Source: Paenibacillus zeisoli
Lineage (GTDB): Bacteria > Bacillota > Bacilli > Paenibacillales > Paenibacillaceae
DNA length: 64,000 nucleotides
Direction: 5' to 3'
Assembly: GCF_003994465.1 (NCBI RefSeq)
Contig: NZ_RZNX01000001.1
Location: 1,000,915-1,064,914, forward strand
Shown: piece by piece, positions 1 to 8,468 of the stretch
How the letters are laid out: each line of letters begins with the position of its first letter
Position numbering within the stretch: the stretch's first letter is position 1
Position numbers and translations under genes: made by a program
Notes under the pieces: model-generated
What the model was told of the DNA's origin: nothing
The model's input: only the letters and a program-made list of their open reading frames with translations
Databases searched by the model: none

Positions 1-696
1 TCCCTTGGTCCCTGCTTCGCTAAGCCCATACAGCAGCAGTCCTACACCTGCGAGCGAGGATAACGTACCCATATAGTCAAGCTTAATCAGCTTCGGCTGC
101 TCGATATTACGCATCTTGAAGAAAGCAATAATGATAACAATAACTCCGAATGGAATCATTCCCGAGAAAAGAATGTGCCAATCATAATTTTGCACTACCC
201 AACCGGATAGTGTAGGACCGATGGCGGGAGCAAACATCATCGCAAGCCCAAAGATCCCCATCCCTTTCCCGCGCATTTCCGGAGGAAAGATGAACAGGAT
301 AACGCTCATGACAAGCGGTGAAAGCACCCCGCCCCCTACTGCCTGAATTAACCGGCCAATCAGAAGTACCGAGAAACTCCCTGCAACACCACAGATTAGT
401 GCTCCAAGGGTGAAACAGAACATGGCGGCCAGGAACAGCACACGTACACCGAACCTTTCAATCAGAAAGGCGGATAACGGGATCAGTACCCCATTAACGA
501 GCATATAACCTGTAAGCAGCCATTGGGCTGTATTCGTTGTAATGCCATATTCATTCGTGATATGTGGAAGTGCCACATTGAGCAAAGTTTGGTTCAGAAT
601 TGCCAGAAACAGACCGACCATAAGGACAATCAGCAGCGGGAGATGCTGTCTGAATCCGCTGCCGGCTGGTTTGTCTATTTGTTGATTGGTACTCAT
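1..696 (-). CDS. DHA2-family multidrug MFS efflux transporter (C-terminus beyond window)
   Basis: The first 232 residues of a 14-TM proton-driven drug antiporter are visible; the gene continues past base 1. Seen: several long hydrophobic helices, the DHA2 signature LNQTLLNVALPHI in helix 1, and an antiporter motif C-like stretch (APAIGPTLSGW) in helix 5. The ATG at 696 follows AAAGGAGATTGACG. It lies 45 bp downstream of the HlyD-type gene in the same direction, the usual EmrA/EmrB arrangement, so the two probably form one export unit controlled by the divergent MarR regulator. Substrate cannot be told from sequence. Confidence 0.9.
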   Translation of the reverse strand, partial: MSTNQQIDKPAGSGFRQHLPLLIVLMVGLFLAILNQTLLNVALPHITNEYGITTNTAQWLLTGYMLVNGVLIPLSAFLIERFGVRVLFLAAMFCFTLGALICGVAGSFSVLLIGRLIQAVGGGVLSPLVMSVILFIFPPEMRGKGMGIFGLAMMFAPAIGPTLSGWVVQNYDWHILFSGMIPFGVIVIIIAFFKMRNIEQPKLIKLDYMGTLSSLAGVGLLLYGLSEAGTKG

Positions 697-741
697 CGTC
701 AATCTCCTTTCTGCAGATCAATGACCTCTGCGAATGGTTCC

Positions 742-1377
742 CTATTTCTTAGTAATGACGATCTCCGCGTTCATCCCAGGCAGTACATTTTTGGAATAGT
801 TACTGATCGACACTTTAATTTGAACTTTTTGAGTTACTTTAGTGTAGCTTCCGCTTGTATTGCTGGTTGGCATCAGCGAGAACACCGAGTTGGTTGCATA
901 ACCGATTTGTTCCACGCTGCCCTGGATTGTTGTACCCGGATCACCGTCTACAACCACATCCACTTTAGAGCCAACATCAATGTCCTTAATCTGGTCTTCA
1001 TCTACATTAGCGACTACGTATAGGTTCTTCATATCCACTATTTGGCCAAGCGGTGTTCCTGCCTGCACCAACTCACCATTCTTGGCTTGGTTCTTGATCA
1101 ATGTGCCGGCCATAGGTGCGGTAACATTTACATTAGTGGTTCCATTACCAACTTGTCCGAGGGTTGCCTTCTCACTCAGTACAGCGCCCTCTTTCTGGTT
1201 CCAGCCTGAGATTACACCCGCAGCCGGGGCAGATACCGGTACGATGTCTGCAGCCACCCTTGCATCCTCGGTTTTGATGTAAGTGACACTCTGGTAGTAG
1301 TAATAAGCCCCACCCATGATCAATGCCGCAAGAACAACGATACCAATAATATTTGTTAAAATAAGACGACCTTTCAT
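742..1377 (-). CDS. HlyD/EmrA-type membrane fusion protein of efflux pump
   Basis: This 211-residue protein has one N-terminal membrane anchor (about residues 8-27), then the barrel/lipoyl-like halves (VSAPAAGVISGW and VTAPMAGTLIKNQ) and a beta-barrel region ending in PGMNAEIVI. It lacks the long coiled-coil hairpin of Gram-negative EmrA, as expected for a Gram-positive adaptor. It is the first gene of the operon with the DHA2 transporter and starts about 35 bp downstream of the palindromic operator. It probably docks on the transporter at the outer face of the membrane. Confidence 0.85.
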   Translation of the reverse strand: MKGRLILTNIIGIVVLAALIMGGAYYYYQSVTYIKTEDARVAADIVPVSAPAAGVISGWNQKEGAVLSEKATLGQVGNGTTNVNVTAPMAGTLIKNQAKNGELVQAGTPLGQIVDMKNLYVVANVDEDQIKDIDVGSKVDVVVDGDPGTTIQGSVEQIGYATNSVFSLMPTSNTSGSYTKVTQKVQIKVSISNYSKNVLPGMNAEIVITKK

Positions 1378-1410
1378 AATTCTCTCGAACTCCCTCCAGA
1401 AATTGTGTAT

Positions 1411-1433
1411 AATTACTTTACAATAAAGTAATT
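1411..1433. promoter_or_regulatory. Putative MarR operator
   Basis: A perfect 9-bp inverted repeat, AATTACTTT and AAAGTAATT separated by 5 bp, sits in the 180-bp gap between the divergent efflux operon and the marR gene. The size and AT-rich symmetry fit the operators of MarR/MhqR-type dimers. Position suggests repression of the efflux operon and probably autoregulation. Binding is inferred. Confidence 0.6.
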
Positions 1434-1558
1434 TGGAAATAAAGATAATTTATCATAAAATATTTGAATATACAATCCTTATTTTCAAAAAATATTGAAA
1501 CATTACACAAGTTGTTACGTAATGAATGTAGACAGATAAACAGGGGGATTTTAGAACT

Positions 1559-2026
1559 ATGGACATTGAGGAGAACGCGATATCTGAAGTTGAAATCATG
1601 GAACATTTCATGGAGACGATCTTTCGATATAGAAACAAGCTCTACGACCAGCAGTATAAGAAGAGGGACGATAAATTAAACCATACCAAAGCCCGGATGC
1701 TAATGATTATTTACCGCGAAGAGCGGTCTATGGTAGTGAATATATCCAGGCAGCTTAATCTGTCCTCTGGTGCAACCACTATTATGTTGAATCAGCTGGA
1801 ATCCGAAGGGTACGTCATTCGGGTTAGAAGCCTCGACGATCGACGAATTGTCTGGCTGTCTTTAAGTGAAGAAGGTAAATGTCTGGCTGAGAAGATCATC
1901 AATTTCCGCAACAAGTATGCTGCTGACTTGCTTGGTGTACTTAGTAACGATGAGCGAGCTGATTTTATAGCGATCTTGAAGAAAATTGAACATCGCATCG
2001 AAGAAAGAATGACGGAAGAATCATAA
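1559..2026 (+). CDS. MarR-family transcriptional regulator
   Basis: This 155-residue protein has the winged-helix core of MarR proteins: a helix-turn-helix region (VVNISRQLNLSSGATTIMLNQLESEGYVIR) followed by the wing with SLDDRRIVWLSLSEEGK, the DxR motif typical of the family. The ATG at 1559 follows an AGGGGGA box. It is transcribed away from the HlyD/MFS efflux genes, with the palindrome between them, so it is most likely their local ligand-responsive repressor. A rho-independent terminator follows. The ligand is unknown. Confidence 0.9.
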   Translation: MDIEENAISEVEIMEHFMETIFRYRNKLYDQQYKKRDDKLNHTKARMLMIIYREERSMVVNISRQLNLSSGATTIMLNQLESEGYVIRVRSLDDRRIVWLSLSEEGKCLAEKIINFRNKYAADLLGVLSNDERADFIAILKKIEHRIEERMTEES

Positions 2027-2046
2027 TTTATCCTCAAATTCGTACC

Positions 2047-2077
2047 AAGTCCCTGACATAAGATCGGGGACTTTTTG
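2047..2077 (+). terminator. Rho-independent terminator after marR
   Basis: Stem AGTCCC/GGGACT followed by TTTTTGTTG, 20 bp after the marR stop codon. Confidence 0.75.
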
Positions 2078-2227
2078 TTGTTACTTCCGGCCCGGTCCTA
2101 CCCAGCAGCACCCTTTGCTCTCCAGCACTGCGATTCAACTGACTTCCTGACGGGTTATCCTTACATATACCGGGAAATTCGGTGACATTCTATAAAGGAT
2201 AAGAACAAAGGAGATGACACTTGGGCT

Positions 2228-2449
2228 ATGAGTACATCTGATGAGAATAGAAAACCTGGATTTGAAGAAGTTCCTGATGTGGATCCGAATCGTCCGGCTT
2301 CCACAGATAAGCTGGAGGATGTGGTCGGCGCTATTATGGATAACATTGATGGTGACGAGCCGGGCAAGAATTCCGGTAAGAGTTCCGGCAATAACTCTCG
2401 TACTGGCTCCCAACAGAGCAATGCAGATGATGACACACAGCTGGTGTAA
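2228..2449 (+). CDS. Small acidic hydrophilic protein, unknown function
   Basis: A 73-residue, highly charged protein without hydrophobic segments, rich in Asp, Ser, Asn and Gly (tail with repeated SGKSSGNNS-like text), so probably disordered. AAAGGAG lies 15 bp upstream of the ATG, a rather long spacing. It overlaps other open frames, but its composition and ribosome binding site make this frame the best. It stands alone between the marR terminator and a very long palindrome. I do not recognise a family. Confidence 0.5.
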   Translation: MSTSDENRKPGFEEVPDVDPNRPASTDKLEDVVGAIMDNIDGDEPGKNSGKSSGNNSRTGSQQSNADDDTQLV

Positions 2450-2453
2450 TTAG

Positions 2454-2511
2454 ACCATAGCAGCACGAAGAAGAGCCCTGGAACCAGGGCTCTTCTTCGT
2501 GCTGCTATGGT
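2454..2511. repeat. 58-bp perfect palindrome (28-bp arms, 2-bp centre)
   Basis: The two 28-base arms are exact reverse complements with only AA between them, filling the gap between the convergent small-protein and yhaM genes. It may stop transcription from both sides, but neither flank carries a clear T-run, so it is not a textbook terminator. The perfection and length are unusual. Confidence 0.9.
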
Positions 2512-2512
2512 A

Positions 2513-3472
2513 TTATAACTCCTTACGACGGTACAGAGGCTTATTCTCAAGCGCACGCAGAGGCGGCGTCCAGCCTCCGGGATCGGCCATGGTGTCCAAA
2601 GCATCCTCAGCGGCCTGCATTTTGGCATCCAGCTGATCTATCAGGTGTAGGGCCAGCGCTTCCGGCAGCTGCGGCTGAACCGGGCTTCCCCATTCTCCGA
2701 GGTTATGATGGGATAGAATCAAGTGCTGCAGCATCACGATTTTCTCAGAAGTGAGATCCATTCCTCTGCGGAGGGCAGCTTCCGTAATCCAGTTCACAGC
2801 AAGCGAGATGTGCCCAATCAGCTTACCGGTAAAGCTGTATTCAGAGACGATACCAAGCTCGGCGGTTAACTCCTCGGTCTTTGCAATATCATGAAGAATG
2901 ATTCCTGCGATAAGCAGATCCCGATTCAGGAAAGGCCGCTGCACGACAATGAATTCGGCAAGCTCCAGCATACGTACGACGTGATAGGCGAGGCCTGCAT
3001 AGAAATTGTGATGCATTCCCTTTGCGGCAGGGTAATGATGAAGCTTATCTCCTACCTTCTGGATGCATTCATTAACAATCCAGCGAAGATCCTCGTCCTG
3101 AATGCTCGCCGCCGCCGTGGTAATGGCGTACACCAGATCATTCGGGGCAACTGGCGCCGATCTAATGTAGTCGGTTATATGATGACCGTCGTCCGGAGAA
3201 GCAGGCCGGATCTGGGAAATCTTGAACTGCAGCTTATCCCGGTAGCTGTGAACCAATCCCTTTACCTTCACCAGCATGGGAGCAAAGAAAGTTTCTTTGT
3301 CCGTGTGGGTAGCATCCCAGAACTTGGCCGAAATTTCCCCTGAGGGATCGGCAAGAATCAGATCAAGATAATCTTTGGGAGCCGCACCATTGGTCTGTTT
3401 GATCCCGACAGACTTCAGCAAGTAAAATCCTATTATTTCTTCCCCTTCAACAAAAGCCTTAACTTGTTTCAT
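2513..3472 (-). CDS. yhaM: YhaM-type 3'-5' exoribonuclease (OB fold + HD domain)
   Basis: The 319 residues match the length of B. subtilis YhaM (about 314). The N-terminal part (about 10-90) reads as an OB-fold nucleic-acid binding domain (LDLILADPSGEISAKFWDAT). The second half carries the HD-type metal site: HHNFYAGLAYHVVRM, ILHDIAKTEEL and LSHHNLGEWGSP. Family members degrade RNA and single-stranded DNA from the 3' end with Mn2+/Co2+. It is a single gene running towards the palindrome. Confidence 0.88.
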   Translation of the reverse strand: MKQVKAFVEGEEIIGFYLLKSVGIKQTNGAAPKDYLDLILADPSGEISAKFWDATHTDKETFFAPMLVKVKGLVHSYRDKLQFKISQIRPASPDDGHHITDYIRSAPVAPNDLVYAITTAAASIQDEDLRWIVNECIQKVGDKLHHYPAAKGMHHNFYAGLAYHVVRMLELAEFIVVQRPFLNRDLLIAGIILHDIAKTEELTAELGIVSEYSFTGKLIGHISLAVNWITEAALRRGMDLTSEKIVMLQHLILSHHNLGEWGSPVQPQLPEALALHLIDQLDAKMQAAEDALDTMADPGGWTPPLRALENKPLYRRKEL

Positions 3473-3523
3473 CTGACAACTCCTATAAATATTAAATAGT
3501 AGACTTATATAAATCTACCATTT

Positions 3524-3994
3524 CTAATCAATTCCTACCACATGGTGCTGTGTGAAAATATTAGCTACAAGATCTGCCTGCTCCGGCTCGCACTCCACCA
3601 TAACCAGGATATGTCCTTGGAGCAAGTGTTCCTCATACTGCCGTGCATCCTCCCGAGGAATTCCTACGCCAACCAGGGCAACGATAAAGTCGTCCGTACC
3701 CTTCCCGACCTTGGTTCCAGCCATTTTTCTGGCTGCTGAGCCGGTTGCAATAAGCTCTACAGCCTCTTCCTCAATCTGGGCTGTCACATTTTTTAGCATC
3801 CCAAACACACTTTTTCCCCCGTTGCCCGCTTTAGGATCTCCAAGATCCGTATTCTCGGCAATCTTATTCATTTGTGTGATCTTTCGCGATAACACAGATA
3901 CCTTATCTTCATCAAAGTCCGCTTTCTTAAGTTCTTCAACAACAATGGACGTATCCTGTGTTGTCTGGAATACACCAATAATTAGCTTTGCCAT
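3524..3994 (-). CDS. General-stress-like small protein (YflT/GSP17M-type region)
   Basis: A 156-residue soluble protein that begins MAKLIIGVFQTTQDTSIVVEELKKADF, a ferredoxin-like beta-alpha-beta start seen in heat- or stress-induced proteins of the general stress protein 17M group, with a second similar half (VALVGVGIPREDARQYEEHLLQGHILVMVE). The middle is Gly/Thr-rich. Start preceded by CGGGGAGG. Function is unknown; assignment to the stress family rests on pattern only. Confidence 0.6.
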   Translation of the reverse strand: MAKLIIGVFQTTQDTSIVVEELKKADFDEDKVSVLSRKITQMNKIAENTDLGDPKAGNGGKSVFGMLKNVTAQIEEEAVELIATGSAARKMAGTKVGKGTDDFIVALVGVGIPREDARQYEEHLLQGHILVMVECEPEQADLVANIFTQHHVVGID

Positions 3995-4184
3995 GGTTGA
4001 TACCTCCCCGGTTACTTAATGACTATTACCCACCGGGGATTTAACACCAAACAGGGATTCGCTAGATGAAGATAGGTTAGGGAGCTCACTTATAGGAGAA
4101 CTGCTTTGAGGAAAATGGAACCTTAACCCAGGCAGCTGTATATACTGAACCATGACAAACGCCTACTTAAGGAGGTCACTAACA

Positions 4185-4502
4185 ATGGCATACGGATTAC
4201 AGCAGGACAATCAAGTGGTATACCAGGCTAACCCGAATATGGTCCAGCACCTTAAAGGTGTCAAGGATCAAATTCGGCATATTTGTTCCATTCATTTGAA
4301 TCGTCCTGTGAAAGTAGTTACGATTGACGGTCAAACTTTTGAAGGAATTATAGTTAGCGCTGACGACCGGTTCTTGTATCTGAGTGTTGCAGGCCAGGAA
4401 GATCAACGTTTCCTTGGAGCCCCAGGCAGCTTCTATTATTATAACAACGTTATCCTGCCTCTGGTTCTTTTCGAACTGCTTGTCATCACTCTCATGCTGT
4501 AG
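4185..4502 (+). CDS. Small Sm-fold-like protein with hydrophobic tail, unknown function
   Basis: The start at 4185 is chosen because AAGGAGGT lies 8 bp upstream; an upstream in-frame ATG at 4152 has no such site. The 105 residues contain an Sm/Hfq-like strand pattern (VKVVTIDGQTFEGIIVSADDRFLYLSV), then an aromatic stretch and a C-terminal hydrophobic segment (NNVILPLVLFELLVITLML) that may bind membrane. Similar small proteins in spore formers are often spore- or coat-associated, but nothing here proves that. It is a single gene with its own terminator. Confidence 0.6.
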   Translation: MAYGLQQDNQVVYQANPNMVQHLKGVKDQIRHICSIHLNRPVKVVTIDGQTFEGIIVSADDRFLYLSVAGQEDQRFLGAPGSFYYYNNVILPLVLFELLVITLML

Positions 4503-4513
4503 TTGTTCCATGA

Positions 4514-4559
4514 CAACAAGCCCCGCCGGGTGAGCTAGATCATTCGGCGGGGCTTGTTG
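4514..4559. terminator. Bidirectional terminator
   Basis: 15-bp GC-rich perfect stem (CAACAAGCCCCGCCG and its complement) with a 16-nt loop, between two convergent genes. Confidence 0.8.
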
Positions 4560-4571
4560 GTGATATAGGTT

Positions 4572-5156
4572 CTACTCAACTGCCAATTGTCTCCACTTGT
4601 TACCCAGCTCCCGCGGCTGATACTGCATCATCTGATGAAGCAGATCTTCCGGATTATCTGAGACTGTAATCAGGCTCAAGTGTGACTCATTAGAGAAACC
4701 CTCCTGTACGCTATGTCTAATCAGCTCGATAAGCGGGTCATAATAACCGTTAATATTGAGCAGGCCAATCGGTTTGGCATGAATCCCGATCTGTGCCCAG
4801 CACAATACCTCGAATAGTTCTTCAAATGTACCTAGACCACCAGGAAGAGCGATGAAGCCATCTGCGATTTCCCCCATTTTGGCTTTGCGTTCATGCATGC
4901 TCTCAACCTCTATCAGCTCCGTCAATTCCCGGTGAACAATCTCGCCACGAAATAACCCTTTAGGCATAACTCCGATGACATGACCGCCGCGCTGCAGCAC
5001 CTCATTCGCGACTTCACCCATCAGTCCCAATTTGGAGCCTCCATATACTAGACGGATACCCTGATCTGAGAGGGCACTTCCCAGCTGAATTGCCTGGGCC
5101 CGGTATTCAGGCTTCACACCTGGATTGGAACCTGCAAATACACATACGGTATTCAT
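4572..5156 (-). CDS. yvdD: LOG-family protein (cytokinin riboside 5'-monophosphate phosphoribohydrolase-like)
   Basis: 194 residues with the full TIGR00730 pattern: a Rossmann-like start [25 protein letters not shown], and the signature [14 protein letters not shown] that binds the nucleotide phosphate and carries the catalytic Glu. B. subtilis YvdD has nearly the same length. Enzymes of this family release the base from nucleoside monophosphates; the physiological substrate in bacteria is not settled. It is a single gene. Confidence 0.88.
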   Translation of the reverse strand: MNTVCVFAGSNPGVKPEYRAQAIQLGSALSDQGIRLVYGGSKLGLMGEVANEVLQRGGHVIGVMPKGLFRGEIVHRELTELIEVESMHERKAKMGEIADGFIALPGGLGTFEELFEVLCWAQIGIHAKPIGLLNINGYYDPLIELIRHSVQEGFSNESHLSLITVSDNPEDLLHQMMQYQPRELGNKWRQLAVE

Positions 5157-5280
5157 CTTACGTAATCACTCCCTATTCCTGTAACTCATTCATGAAGATA
5201 ACTTACATAATCATTGTACTATACAGTGTTTTAATTGTATTAAAAGCAGGCGAAATTATACATCATCTGTCTTTTATATA

Positions 5281-5307
5281 ACAAAAAAGCACCCGTAACG
5301 GGTGCTT
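5281..5307 (-). terminator. Terminator of the KimA-like transporter gene
   Basis: AAGCACCCGT/ACGGGTGCTT stem; on the minus strand it is followed by TTTTTTG. Confidence 0.85.
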
Positions 5308-5334
5308 ACTTCATATTAAGGGAGACAGAATAGA

Positions 5335-7158
5335 TTAGCGATCCATGTGGTAAGGCACAGTGGCTACCACTACATCTTTTCGATTAATCAAATAAGCTCG
5401 AATCATTAGGCTCGACTGATTATGGAGCAGGTTCTGCCACCAATGCTTGGTGATGAACTGAGGAATAAGGATCGTAATATGGTCACTTTCAGCCTTTTTC
5501 CATTCCACGGTATCAATAAACTTACGAAGAGGACCAAGAATACTCCGGTAACGGGATTTCAAAATAATCAGCCGCACTCCGGGATTCCACTCATTCCACC
5601 TCTGTTCAATTTTGCGGACCGACTCATCGTCAAACCCTACATATACAGCAACCACATTGTCTGAAAGTGTCTTGGCATAACTGACGGTATTCAGCACAAC
5701 CCGGGTAACTCCTGCTACAGGAATAATGACTGTATTCCCTTTCGCGATCGGCTTCTCATTGAAGAGATCTATCCGCAGCTGGTCGGCCGTATTGGAATAA
5801 TGCTGCTGAATTCTCATGAACATATAGACAACTAGTGGCAAAAAGATGAAGATCACCCAGATCTGACTGAACTTGGTGAATATAAATATAAGCGTAATTG
5901 AAAGTGTGGTGAGCATGCCCACCGTATTAATGAAGAGCTTCAGCATCCAGCCTGCCGGCTTCAGCTTGATCCAGCGGATCATCATCCCCAGCTGCGACAG
6001 AGTAAATGGAATGAATACCCCTACCGCATACAGAGGAATCAAGTTCTCCGTATTTCCTTGGAAGACCATGACCAGTACGGCCGACAGTATACTTAGGAAA
6101 ATAATCCCGTTGGAGAAACCGAGCCGATCTCCCCGTACCATAAAGGCATGAGGCATAAATTTATCTTTGGCCAGCATAAATGCAAGCAGCGGAAAAGCAG
6201 AATACGCTGTATTCGCCGCCAGAATCAGGATCACCGCGGTGACACCCTGTATGATATAGTACAGTGTACCTCGGCCAAAAGTAGACTCGGCAATCTGGGA
6301 GACCACAGTCTCCTCAGCGGCAGGCTTAATGCCGTACCAATAAGCCAGCAGGCTGATCCCGATGAACATCCCGGCAAGAAGAATACCCATCATCATAAGC
6401 GTTGCCGCTGCATTCTTATCCGATGGCTGGCGGAAGTTAGGGATGGCATTGGACATGGCCTCCACCCCGGTCAGAGCGGAACATCCGGAGCTAAAAGCTT
6501 TGAGTAACAGGAACAAGCTCACATTGGAGATCGTCTTGCCAAATTCAGGAGCCGCCGCATGGGCCCCGCCGGTGAAATAATTGATCACACCACAGATAAT
6601 CAGGACATAAATAGCCACTACGAAGAGGTAGATCGGAACCGCCAATATGGAGGCCGACTCCGTCACTCCCCTCAAATTCATAATAGTAAGAATTAGAATC
6701 ATGAACACGGCGATCAGAACCCGGTGGTCATGCAGTACCGGAAAAGCCGAAGTAATCGCATCGGTACCTGCCGAAGCACTTACCGCTACAGTCAATATAT
6801 AGTCAACTAGGAGAGAACCGCCCGCCAGAAGACTCGGAGATAATCCCAGATTGTCTTTCGCTACAATGTAAGCACCGCCGCCGCTAGGATATGCGAATAT
6901 GGTCTGTCGGTAAGATACAATGAGGATCGTAAGCAAGCCCAGCACGGCGATAGAAATCGGGATCGAATACCAGAGAGCTGCGAATCCAGCTGCCATCAAT
7001 ACAATCAGAATTTGCTCAGTACCATAGGCGACCGAGGATAAGGCATCTGAAGATAGGATGGCCAAGGCCTTCAGCTTGCTGAGCTTTTCGCCTTCAATCT
7101 CTGTAGATTTCATAGGTCTGCCGATCAGCAGGCGTTTTAATTTTCCAGGCATATTCAA
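5335..7158 (-). CDS. kimA: KimA/YdaO-type high-affinity potassium transporter (APC superfamily)
   Basis: The length (607 residues) and start (KRLLIGRPMKS..., LSKLKALAILSSDALSSVAYGTEQIL) are those of B. subtilis KimA, a proton-coupled K+ importer. About 12 hydrophobic helices cover residues 30-470; a soluble C-terminal domain (about 480-607) resembles the cytoplasmic dimerising domain of KimA. In B. subtilis this gene sits behind a c-di-AMP riboswitch; I could not see one in the roughly 180 bp upstream here, so regulation may differ. ATG preceded by AAAGGAAG. A strong terminator follows. Confidence 0.8.
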   Translation of the reverse strand: MNMPGKLKRLLIGRPMKSTEIEGEKLSKLKALAILSSDALSSVAYGTEQILIVLMAAGFAALWYSIPISIAVLGLLTILIVSYRQTIFAYPSGGGAYIVAKDNLGLSPSLLAGGSLLVDYILTVAVSASAGTDAITSAFPVLHDHRVLIAVFMILILTIMNLRGVTESASILAVPIYLFVVAIYVLIICGVINYFTGGAHAAAPEFGKTISNVSLFLLLKAFSSGCSALTGVEAMSNAIPNFRQPSDKNAAATLMMMGILLAGMFIGISLLAYWYGIKPAAEETVVSQIAESTFGRGTLYYIIQGVTAVILILAANTAYSAFPLLAFMLAKDKFMPHAFMVRGDRLGFSNGIIFLSILSAVLVMVFQGNTENLIPLYAVGVFIPFTLSQLGMMIRWIKLKPAGWMLKLFINTVGMLTTLSITLIFIFTKFSQIWVIFIFLPLVVYMFMRIQQHYSNTADQLRIDLFNEKPIAKGNTVIIPVAGVTRVVLNTVSYAKTLSDNVVAVYVGFDDESVRKIEQRWNEWNPGVRLIILKSRYRSILGPLRKFIDTVEWKKAESDHITILIPQFITKHWWQNLLHNQSSLMIRAYLINRKDVVVATVPYHMDR

Positions 7159-7302
7159 CTTCCTTTACGTGGTTTCAATAGGTATCCGCAAAGACACAAC
7201 CCGTATTGTATATCGTTCCACAAAATTAATCCAGTATATAGATTACGTTTTGTGATATTTTTTACCCAAGTGTTCTGCCTGGTTGCTAGAAGCAACTTAA
7301 GA

Positions 7303-7325
7303 CCCCTTTTCACAAGGAAAGGGGA
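7303..7325 (-). terminator. Possible terminator after lacI-type gene
   Basis: Hairpin CCCCTTT/AAAGGGG 15 bp beyond the stop codon, without a good T-run. Confidence 0.4.
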
Positions 7326-7339
7326 TCTGTCAAATACGC

Positions 7340-8362
7340 TTATAAACCCGCGGTAGAACTTCGTTCTACTAGCTCGGGGTGTATACTCCACCGTACCGCT
7401 TCCCGTGAAGATTTCTGCTGTGAGATCAGCATTTCAACCGCGGCATTGCACATACCGATCTTGTTCACCCGCATGGTGGTTAACGGGGGAGCCGAGGCAG
7501 CTGACATATTTAAATCGTCAAACCCCATGATGGAGACGTCCGCCGGAACCTTCAGCCCGCGCTCCTGAAGAGCCTCGCTAAGAAGCAGGGCGATCCGGTC
7601 ATTCCCGCAAAAGAAGGCCGTCGGCATATCGTCCATACGACCTAGGAATTCGGATATTTCCCGTCCTGTAGATTCGAAACCACTCGAGTAAGTCAGACAC
7701 CATTTCTCTTCGATCTGAACTCCTTCCTGCTGTATAGCTCGCCAGAAACCATACCACCGCTCTTCGTGGCTTGTCGTCAGATTCGTGGGTCCAATGAACC
7801 CGATCTGCTTATGCCCTCTTCCTATTAAATAGTCGGCTGCTTGATAAGCCCCTTCCATATTAGCCGAGGTCACTGCTGGGCAGGGCAGATCCCGATAATA
7901 GGAATCCAGCATCACAAGCGGGGTGTCCAGCTTCCAGATCATTTCGGCGTAGGCTTTCTCCATAATCCCGAAAAGAATGATACCCGCATAATGGATATCT
8001 TCAAATTGTCCCGGAAGAATTAAATTCTGCTCCATCCCAAGATCAACTCTTACAATAATAGCGTTATATCCGCTCTTCCGGATGGAGGACTCAAGCCCCC
8101 AGATCATATCGTGATAAAAATGAAAATGGTCGTTGTCGTCATAACTTGTAATTCGATCAGGGACGACAACGAGCACATTCGGGTGCTCCACCTGCTTTTT
8201 CCCATAGGGACCATATCCCATTTCTTTGGCCGTCTGAATAATCCGGCCCCTCATCTCATCACTGACTCCCTTTTTATCCATTAAAGCGAGTGAGACGGCA
8301 TTCTTTGATATTTGAAGCCTGTCGGCGATATCTTGCATAGACACTTTTTTGACGCGGGCCAT
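7340..8362 (-). CDS. LacI-family transcriptional regulator
   Basis: 340 residues: N-terminal LacI helix-turn-helix and hinge (VSMQDIADRLQISKNAVSLALMDKKGVS) and a periplasmic-binding-protein-like sugar domain with YLIGRGHKQIGFIGP and PADVSIMGFDDL. I place the start at the ATG at 8362, 9 bp after AGGGGG; the longer TTG frame at 8371 would have no room for a ribosome binding site. It is divergent from the ROK kinase and mannose-6-phosphate isomerase genes, whose expression it probably controls in response to a sugar or sugar phosphate. Confidence 0.88.
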   Translation of the reverse strand: MARVKKVSMQDIADRLQISKNAVSLALMDKKGVSDEMRGRIIQTAKEMGYGPYGKKQVEHPNVLVVVPDRITSYDDNDHFHFYHDMIWGLESSIRKSGYNAIIVRVDLGMEQNLILPGQFEDIHYAGIILFGIMEKAYAEMIWKLDTPLVMLDSYYRDLPCPAVTSANMEGAYQAADYLIGRGHKQIGFIGPTNLTTSHEERWYGFWRAIQQEGVQIEEKWCLTYSSGFESTGREISEFLGRMDDMPTAFFCGNDRIALLLSEALQERGLKVPADVSIMGFDDLNMSAASAPPLTTMRVNKIGMCNAAVEMLISQQKSSREAVRWSIHPELVERSSTAGL

Positions 8363-8387
8363 AACTTGCAATCCCCCTTAAATGTGG

Positions 8388-8427
8388 TACACTAACTTTA
8401 ATATTACTTTACACTAATCAAATTAGT
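8388..8427. promoter_or_regulatory. Putative LacI-type operator region between lacI and ROK genes
   Basis: Two direct copies of TACACTAA (8388 and 8410, 22 bp apart) and an overlapping palindrome ACTAAT-CAA-ATTAGT (8413-8427) in the 106-bp divergent gap. No other symmetry is seen there. Inferred operator for the adjacent LacI-type protein. Confidence 0.45.
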
Positions 8428-8468
8428 CAAGTATTGTCAAGTTGAATATCAATCAGGAGGTACTCAAT

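Noticed and set aside
2161..2628. 155-codon minus frame over the small acidic gene
   Set aside because: Crosses the palindrome and the yhaM end; no ribosome binding site.
7159..7339. c-di-AMP (ydaO) riboswitch before the KimA-like gene
   Set aside because: None of the conserved riboswitch blocks could be recognised in this short leader; only a hairpin of the upstream gene is seen.
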